From positions 1 through 26,277 of the forward strand of contig JAILHX010000008.1 of the NCBI GenBank assembly GCA_024695565.1: a stretch of 26,277 nucleotides of DNA, read 5' to 3'. The notes under the pieces were generated by a model. That model searched no databases, was not told the DNA's origin, and saw only the letters and a list, made by a program, of their open reading frames with translations. The stretch is from Saccharofermentans sp. (GTDB lineage Bacteria; Bacillota_A; Clostridia; Saccharofermentanales; Saccharofermentanaceae). Shown one piece after another: positions 22,815 through 26,277 of this stretch (positions are counted from its first letter, which is position 1; each line of letters begins with the position of its first letter). The position numbers and the translations under genes are program-made.

Positions 22815-24317
22815 ATGGGCAAAAAATTCGTACCTCAGACAGAACCTTTAAGTGCAGAAGAAATCCAGGAACAGACAAGATTCCGTATGGAGAAGCTTAA
22901 GGCCCTCCAGGAAGCAGGCAAGGATCCCTATGAAGAACTCACATACGACGTAACTAACCACTCAGTCGAGATCACCGGCGACTACGATTCATTTGCTGGC
23001 AAGACCGTAAGAGTTGCAGGTCGTCTCATGAGCAAGCGCGGCATGGGCAAGGTATCTTTCTGTGACCTCTACGACAGAAGGGGCAAGATCCAGATCTTCA
23101 CAAAGATCGACAATCTTCCCGAAGAAGAGTACAAGGCATGGCAGAACCTTGACATCGGCGACTTGGTAGGCGTTGAGGGTGAGGTTTACATGACCGAGAA
23201 GGGAGAGGTATCCATCCTCACCAAGTCCTATAAGCTCCTTGCAAAGTGCCTCCACCCCCTGCCGAACAAGTATCAGGGCTTGAAGGACACTGAGATCCGT
23301 TACCGTCAGAGATACCTGGACCTCATCGTTAATCCCCAGGTTAAGGAGACATTCGAGAAGAGATCCAAGGTCATCAAGGAGATCCGTAACTTCCTTGCAG
23401 ACAGAGACTTCATGGAAGTTGAGACTCCACTCCTCGTTACAAACGCAGGCGGCGCTGCTGCAAGACCGTTCACTACACACTTCAACGCTCTTGATATCGA
23501 CTTGAAACTCCGCATCTCATTGGAGCTCTATCTCAAGAGACTTCTTGTCGGCGGCTTCGAAAGAGTTTTCGAGATTGGCAGAGTATTCCGTAACGAAGGA
23601 ATGGACACACGCCATAACCCTGAGTTCACGCTCATGGAGCTCTACCAGGCATACACAGACTACAACGGCATGATGGAGCTCACGGAGTCCATGTTCCGCT
23701 ATGTTGCAGAGAAGGTATGCGGCACGACGCTCATCAAGTACGGCGACCTCGAGATCGACTTCGGCAAGCCTTTCGAGCGCCTCACAATGAATGATGCGAT
23801 CAAGAAGTATGCAGGAATCGATTTCGATACCGTAGACGGCGACGAGGCAGCGAAAAAGCTTGCTGACGAGCACCACATCGAATACGAGACATGGCACACC
23901 AAGGGTGACATCGTTAACCTCTTCTTCGAGGAATACTGCGAGAAGAACCTTCTCCAGCCCACGTTCATCATGGACCACCCTATCGCCATCTCCCCTCTCA
24001 CAAAGAAAAAGAAGGGCGAGCCCGAGAAGGTCGAGAGATTCGAGCTCTTCATCAATACATGGGAGATGTGCAACGCATATTCAGAGCTCAACGATCCTAT
24101 CGACCAGCGCGAGAGATTTGCTGCACAGGACGCTTCAGCTGAAGCCGGCAACGACGAAGCAGACCACACTGACGAAGACTTCCTCAATGCATTGGAGCTC
24201 GGTATGCCCCCTACGGGCGGCATCGGCTACGGCATCGACCGTCTCGTTATGCTGCTTACTGACAGCCCGAGCATAAGGGACGTCCTGCTTTTCCCGACGA
24301 TGCGACCGCTCGACTAA
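22815..24317 (+). CDS. lysS: Lysyl-tRNA synthetase, class II
   Basis: A 500-residue cytosolic enzyme that charges tRNA-Lys. An N-terminal OB-fold anticodon-binding domain (about 55-165; VRVAGRLMSKRGMGKVSFCD) precedes the class II catalytic core. Motif 2 is FRNEGMDTRHNPEFTLMELY at about 256-275, and motif 3 is GGIGYGIDRLVMLLTD near 475-490. Length is normal for bacterial LysS and all motifs are intact. The Shine-Dalgarno sequence before the ATG at 22815 is weak (AGAGAG), so translation may partly depend on upstream genes of the operon. It is the last gene of the guaB-greA-lysS run, and a terminator follows at 24460. Confidence 0.97.
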   Translation: MGKKFVPQTEPLSAEEIQEQTRFRMEKLKALQEAGKDPYEELTYDVTNHSVEITGDYDSFAGKTVRVAGRLMSKRGMGKVSFCDLYDRRGKIQIFTKIDNLPEEEYKAWQNLDIGDLVGVEGEVYMTEKGEVSILTKSYKLLAKCLHPLPNKYQGLKDTEIRYRQRYLDLIVNPQVKETFEKRSKVIKEIRNFLADRDFMEVETPLLVTNAGGAAARPFTTHFNALDIDLKLRISLELYLKRLLVGGFERVFEIGRVFRNEGMDTRHNPEFTLMELYQAYTDYNGMMELTESMFRYVAEKVCGTTLIKYGDLEIDFGKPFERLTMNDAIKKYAGIDFDTVDGDEAAKKLADEHHIEYETWHTKGDIVNLFFEEYCEKNLLQPTFIMDHPIAISPLTKKKKGEPEKVERFELFINTWEMCNAYSELNDPIDQRERFAAQDASAEAGNDEADHTDEDFLNALELGMPPTGGIGYGIDRLVMLLTDSPSIRDVLLFPTMRPLD

Positions 24318-24371
24318 TTTGATATCCTGAAAGGCCCTAATTTATTGCGTTTGCGAATGTTAGGTTTAGTT

Positions 24372-24404
24372 AACTTACACCAAACTTACACCATTCGTAC
24401 ACCA
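24372..24404. repeat. Three tandem 11-bp repeats downstream of lysS
   Basis: AACTTACACCA occurs twice head to tail (24372-24382 and 24383-24393), and TTCGTACACCA follows (24394-24404) with seven matches. The spacing is one helical turn, as for side-by-side protein-binding sites. Arm-type sites of tyrosine integrases look like this, but no integrase gene is in the window. Confidence 0.55.
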
Positions 24405-24459
24405 TTGCACCTGACACACGGCCGTTGACGGAATAATTCGCATAATTGATTTTTATCCG

Positions 24460-24493
24460 ATACCCTGAGATTCACGTCTCAGGGTATTGTTTT
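24460..24493 (+). terminator. Rho-independent terminator of the lysS operon
   Basis: ATACCCTGAGA (24460-24470) pairs perfectly with TCTCAGGGTAT (24477-24487) around a six-base loop, followed by TGTTTT. It lies 142 bp after the lysS stop codon. Confidence 0.88.
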
Positions 24494-24591
24494 GCATGGT
24501 TTTTGCTGTTCAATGCCTATCATTACCGGCTTTTGCTTACTAACAATACGTTTAGTCCCGGCTCAGAGTCTCCTTGCGGCCTTTTGCCCGG

Positions 24592-24611
24592 ATCGCACAT
24601 TGGAATCAATC
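24592..24611. repeat. 20-bp direct repeat, left copy
   Basis: ATCGCACATTGGAATCAATC; the copy at 26074-26093 differs only by T for C at position 16. The two copies bracket the 49-residue ORF, the treble-clef gene and the Xis-like gene. A chance 19/20 match in a window this size is very unlikely. Confidence 0.75.
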
Positions 24612-24656
24612 CTCCCTTCAACGTATCCTTATCGTGAGGAATTGGAGGTAAAGGTT

Positions 24657-24806
24657 ATGATCATTATCTGGGGTGGTTCTCTGGCGGTTCTCCTGAATAA
24701 GCTTAAGAACTCACTGTACAAGGTTGAAAAAATAGATATAAGCTTTGAAAACACCATCAAAAGATATGGCGTTTATTGTTTCTGCATTGACGATCTTCCT
24801 CTATGA
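24657..24806 (+). CDS. Small 49-residue protein coupled to the treble-clef gene
   Basis: A short ORF from the ATG at 24657, with a GGAGG site at 24644-24648, eight bases away. The product (MIIIWGGSLAVLLNKLKNSL..., ending CIDDLPL) has a hydrophobic N-terminus of about 13 residues and a mixed charged remainder; no domain is recognised. Its stop codon overlaps the next start as ATGA, and that next gene has no Shine-Dalgarno sequence of its own. The ORF therefore looks like a leader cistron that delivers ribosomes to the zinc protein, or a functional small partner. I cannot tell which from the sequence. Confidence 0.6.
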   Translation: MIIIWGGSLAVLLNKLKNSLYKVEKIDISFENTIKRYGVYCFCIDDLPL

Positions 24807-25819
24807 AACGTAAATCCGTAGCTGAGGAAAAACCTGAACTTGTGGCCCAGTGGGCCCGAAGTAATCCGATATCCCCTGATAAGGTATCCTGTGGCTCCCA
24901 TATGAAGGTCAGGTGGGTCTGCGCTAAAGGTCATGAATGGGAAGCAGTTGTTAAGAACAGAACACTTCTGGGCAGCGGATGCCCCTATTGTGAGCATCGT
25001 GGTGTCCTGAAAGGCTACAACGATCTTGCTACCATTAATCCGTCACTGGCTAAATCCTGGTCTCCAAAAAACAAACTAAAACCCTCTGAGGTCTCCCCTG
25101 CTTCTAATCTTGAAGTTCTTTGGGTCTGTGAGAAGGGGCATGAATGGAAAGCTCGTGTTGCTGACAGAACCGAAGGTCATGGCTGCCCTTACTGTGCCGG
25201 ACACAGGGTCTGGAAAGGCTACAACGACCTCTCCACTACTCATTCTGAGCTTCTTTCCGAGTGGTCCGACAAGAACGAACTCTCCCCTGATGAGATAACC
25301 TATAAGAACCGCTCCAATGTTTGGTGGCACTGCAGCAAATGTGGGAATGACTATCAGGCTGTTATCTTCGCAAAAGCAAACGGTCGGGTTTGTCCTTACT
25401 GCGTAGCGGGAGAAATCGTCCGAAGACGTGAAAAAAGACAGCGTCTGCGTAAAACGGCCGAAAACTTCGCATATTTTCTACCGCAACTTGCAACGATCTA
25501 CTATGCTGGTAAACGAGGATACAGGGTCGTTACCGACTCCGATCTTCCTGCAGGGCTGCCTGTAAGCGCCTATATACCAAGCCTTAGACTGATAATCGAT
25601 GTCTGTGAATCTCCAAAAGAACTCTATATTAAGGAATATATAAGTAAGGTGAACAGCATTAAATACATAAGCATGCCTAAAAAACTGTCCGAAGAAGATA
25701 TTATCAGCCGTGTCATCAAGGCTTTCTCTGATTCACATGTTTACATGCCAGTCTCCCCTGCTGAAGATCTGGAGAAAATAAGGAAGAACTACATTCAGAT
25801 GATAAACAATAATAGTTAA
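24803..25819 (+). CDS. Treble-clef zinc-finger protein (DUF4379-like, three repeats) with nuclease-like C-terminus
   Basis: A 338-residue cytosolic protein. Three repeats of about 60 residues (roughly 1-65, 72-133 and 141-202) each have W-x-C, a GHEW-type segment and a CPYC knuckle: WVCAKGHEW...CPYC, WVCEKGHEW...CPYC and WHCSKCGND...CPYC. Each repeat also has a linker like KGYNDLATINPSLAKSW. This matches the treble-clef zinc-finger family often found on mobile elements. The C-terminal 100 residues after a basic helix (EIVRRREKRQRLRK) have YIPSLRLIIDV and a following helix with YIKEYISK. That resembles the core of Vsr-type nucleases, but the expected acidic residue before IPSL is replaced (SAY), so activity is doubtful. 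Translation is coupled to the 49-residue ORF. Confidence 0.8.
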   Translation: MKRKSVAEEKPELVAQWARSNPISPDKVSCGSHMKVRWVCAKGHEWEAVVKNRTLLGSGCPYCEHRGVLKGYNDLATINPSLAKSWSPKNKLKPSEVSPASNLEVLWVCEKGHEWKARVADRTEGHGCPYCAGHRVWKGYNDLSTTHSELLSEWSDKNELSPDEITYKNRSNVWWHCSKCGNDYQAVIFAKANGRVCPYCVAGEIVRRREKRQRLRKTAENFAYFLPQLATIYYAGKRGYRVVTDSDLPAGLPVSAYIPSLRLIIDVCESPKELYIKEYISKVNSIKYISMPKKLSEEDIISRVIKAFSDSHVYMPVSPAEDLEKIRKNYIQMINNNS

Positions 25820-25868
25820 TCCAAAGTACAATCTGAGATTAAACTAATCCATCAGAAGGAGATCAATA

Positions 25869-26066
25869 ATGGCCAAAGAAGTTCCCATTGCAGAGAAATC
25901 CTTGCTTACACCAGAAGAAGCTGCTGCCTACTTCAATATCGGTGTCAACAAAATACGAATGATGACTGACAGTCCCAGTTGTCCTTATGTATTATGGAGT
26001 GGCAGCAGAAGACTGATTAAAAGAAAAATGTTTGAAGAATACCTTTATAAACAATATTCAATATAA
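25869..26066 (+). CDS. Excisionase-like winged-helix protein (Tn916 Xis family)
   Basis: A 65-residue DNA-binding protein. The layout matches Tn916 Xis (67 residues) as I remember it: an N-terminal PIAEKSLLTPEEAAAYFNIG helix-turn-helix, the recognition segment NKIRMMTDSP, then the wing and basic tail SGSRRLIKRKMFEEYL. Such proteins bend DNA and steer a tyrosine integrase toward excision, and are normally followed closely by int. Here a terminator follows within 105 bp and no integrase begins before the window ends, so it may be an orphan or a regulator. An AAGGAG site lies seven bases before the ATG at 25869. It follows the treble-clef gene by 49 bp on the same strand. Confidence 0.82.
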   Translation: MAKEVPIAEKSLLTPEEAAAYFNIGVNKIRMMTDSPSCPYVLWSGSRRLIKRKMFEEYLYKQYSI

Positions 26067-26073
26067 GTGCTAA

Positions 26074-26093
26074 ATCGCACATTGGAATTAATC
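26074..26093. repeat. 20-bp direct repeat, right copy
   Basis: ATCGCACATTGGAATTAATC, 19 of 20 bases identical to 24592-24611, beginning eight bases after the Xis-like stop codon. The distance between copy starts is 1,482 bp. Confidence 0.75.
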
Positions 26094-26170
26094 TATATAC
26101 TTACATATTATATTTTCAGGACGAAGGTACTATTTACCTTCACACAGCAAAGAGAATGAGAGCATAAAAT

Positions 26171-26211
26171 AAGGATCTGCGAGCACCTTTTCTCGCGGAT
26201 CCTTATTTTTT
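26171..26211 (+). terminator. Rho-independent terminator closing the accessory module
   Basis: AAGGATCTGCGAG (26171-26183) pairs with CTCGCGGATCCTT (26192-26204), 13 pairs including one G-U, followed by ATTTTTTT. It is just outside the right direct-repeat copy. The remaining 66 bases of the window show no clear feature. Confidence 0.92.
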
Positions 26212-26277
26212 CTCCTGTTATGCTTATACCCATCTCGGGACGTGTTGCATTGCTGTAAAATGAATCCCTTCGGCAAA

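Larger units (their letters stand above)
24318..24656. other. 339-bp junction between the lysS operon and the accessory module
   Basis: No gene is called here. It contains three tandem 11-base units (24372-24404), the lysS terminator (24460-24493) and the left copy of the 20-bp direct repeat (24592-24611). A plus-strand ORF running through 24492-24656 is only the untranslated upstream extension of the 49-residue ORF. Confidence 0.5.

Noticed and set aside
23517..24223. Minus-strand ORFs opposite lysS
   Set aside because: Long open frames on the opposite strand are expected from the biased codons of lysS; no motif supports them.
24318..24656. tRNA gene as an integration target next to lysS
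   Set aside because: No cloverleaf or GTTC-type T-loop context was found in the gap.

Overview
The window reads as chromosome from an anaerobic, probably gut- or rumen-dwelling member of the Clostridia (Bacillota). The basis is family content: a DUF4250 protein, cofactor-independent phosphoglycerate mutase, PadR/HAAS membrane module, adjacent greA-lysS, and a Tritrichomonas-type IMP dehydrogenase. Strong GGAGG ribosome binding sites and extended -10 promoters fit. I cannot name the genus. No rRNA, tRNA, CRISPR array or transposase gene was seen.

Layout. 1-1473: truncated gpmI and a DUF4250 gene (minus), divergent from a GNAT acetyltransferase. 1580-1650: a long terminator-like hairpin. 1662-6701 (minus): anti-sigma factor overlapping its ECF sigma factor, a MutS-like ATPase, and a membrane-bound HD-GYP protein. 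7048-9530 (minus): cytidine deaminase, then a HAAS/DUF4097 beta-solenoid membrane protein coupled to a PadR repressor gene. 9742-11748 (plus): an intracellular GH120-type beta-xylosidase, divergent from padR. 11749-13963 (plus): structured intergenic DNA, a PD-(D/E)XK-like nuclease gene that looks leaderless, and two small membrane-protein genes. 13991-17194 (minus): prepilin peptidase, a CPBP-like membrane protein and an AI-2E-family permease in one operon. 17453-19873: glycogen phosphorylase with its own promoter and terminator. 20202-24317: coiled-coil/zinc-ribbon gene, guaB, greA and lysS, probably one housekeeping operon ending in a terminator at 24460. 24592-26211: a small accessory module with a coupled 49-residue ORF, a three-repeat treble-clef zinc protein and a Tn916-Xis-like protein, bracketed by a 20-bp direct repeat and closed by a terminator.

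How it fits together. Beta-xylosidase and glycogen phosphorylase fit uptake of plant oligosaccharides with glycogen turnover. gpmI, guaB, greA, lysS and cdd are core metabolism and gene expression. The sigma/anti-sigma pair, PadR-HAAS pair and HD-GYP protein are envelope-linked signalling. The least conventional parts are the right-hand module, several intergenic structured elements (1580-1650, 11803-11916, 13303-13336, 19939-20064) and operator-like arrays beside padR, cdd and the nuclease gene. All functional statements rest on reading motifs and remembered family features; no searches were run.
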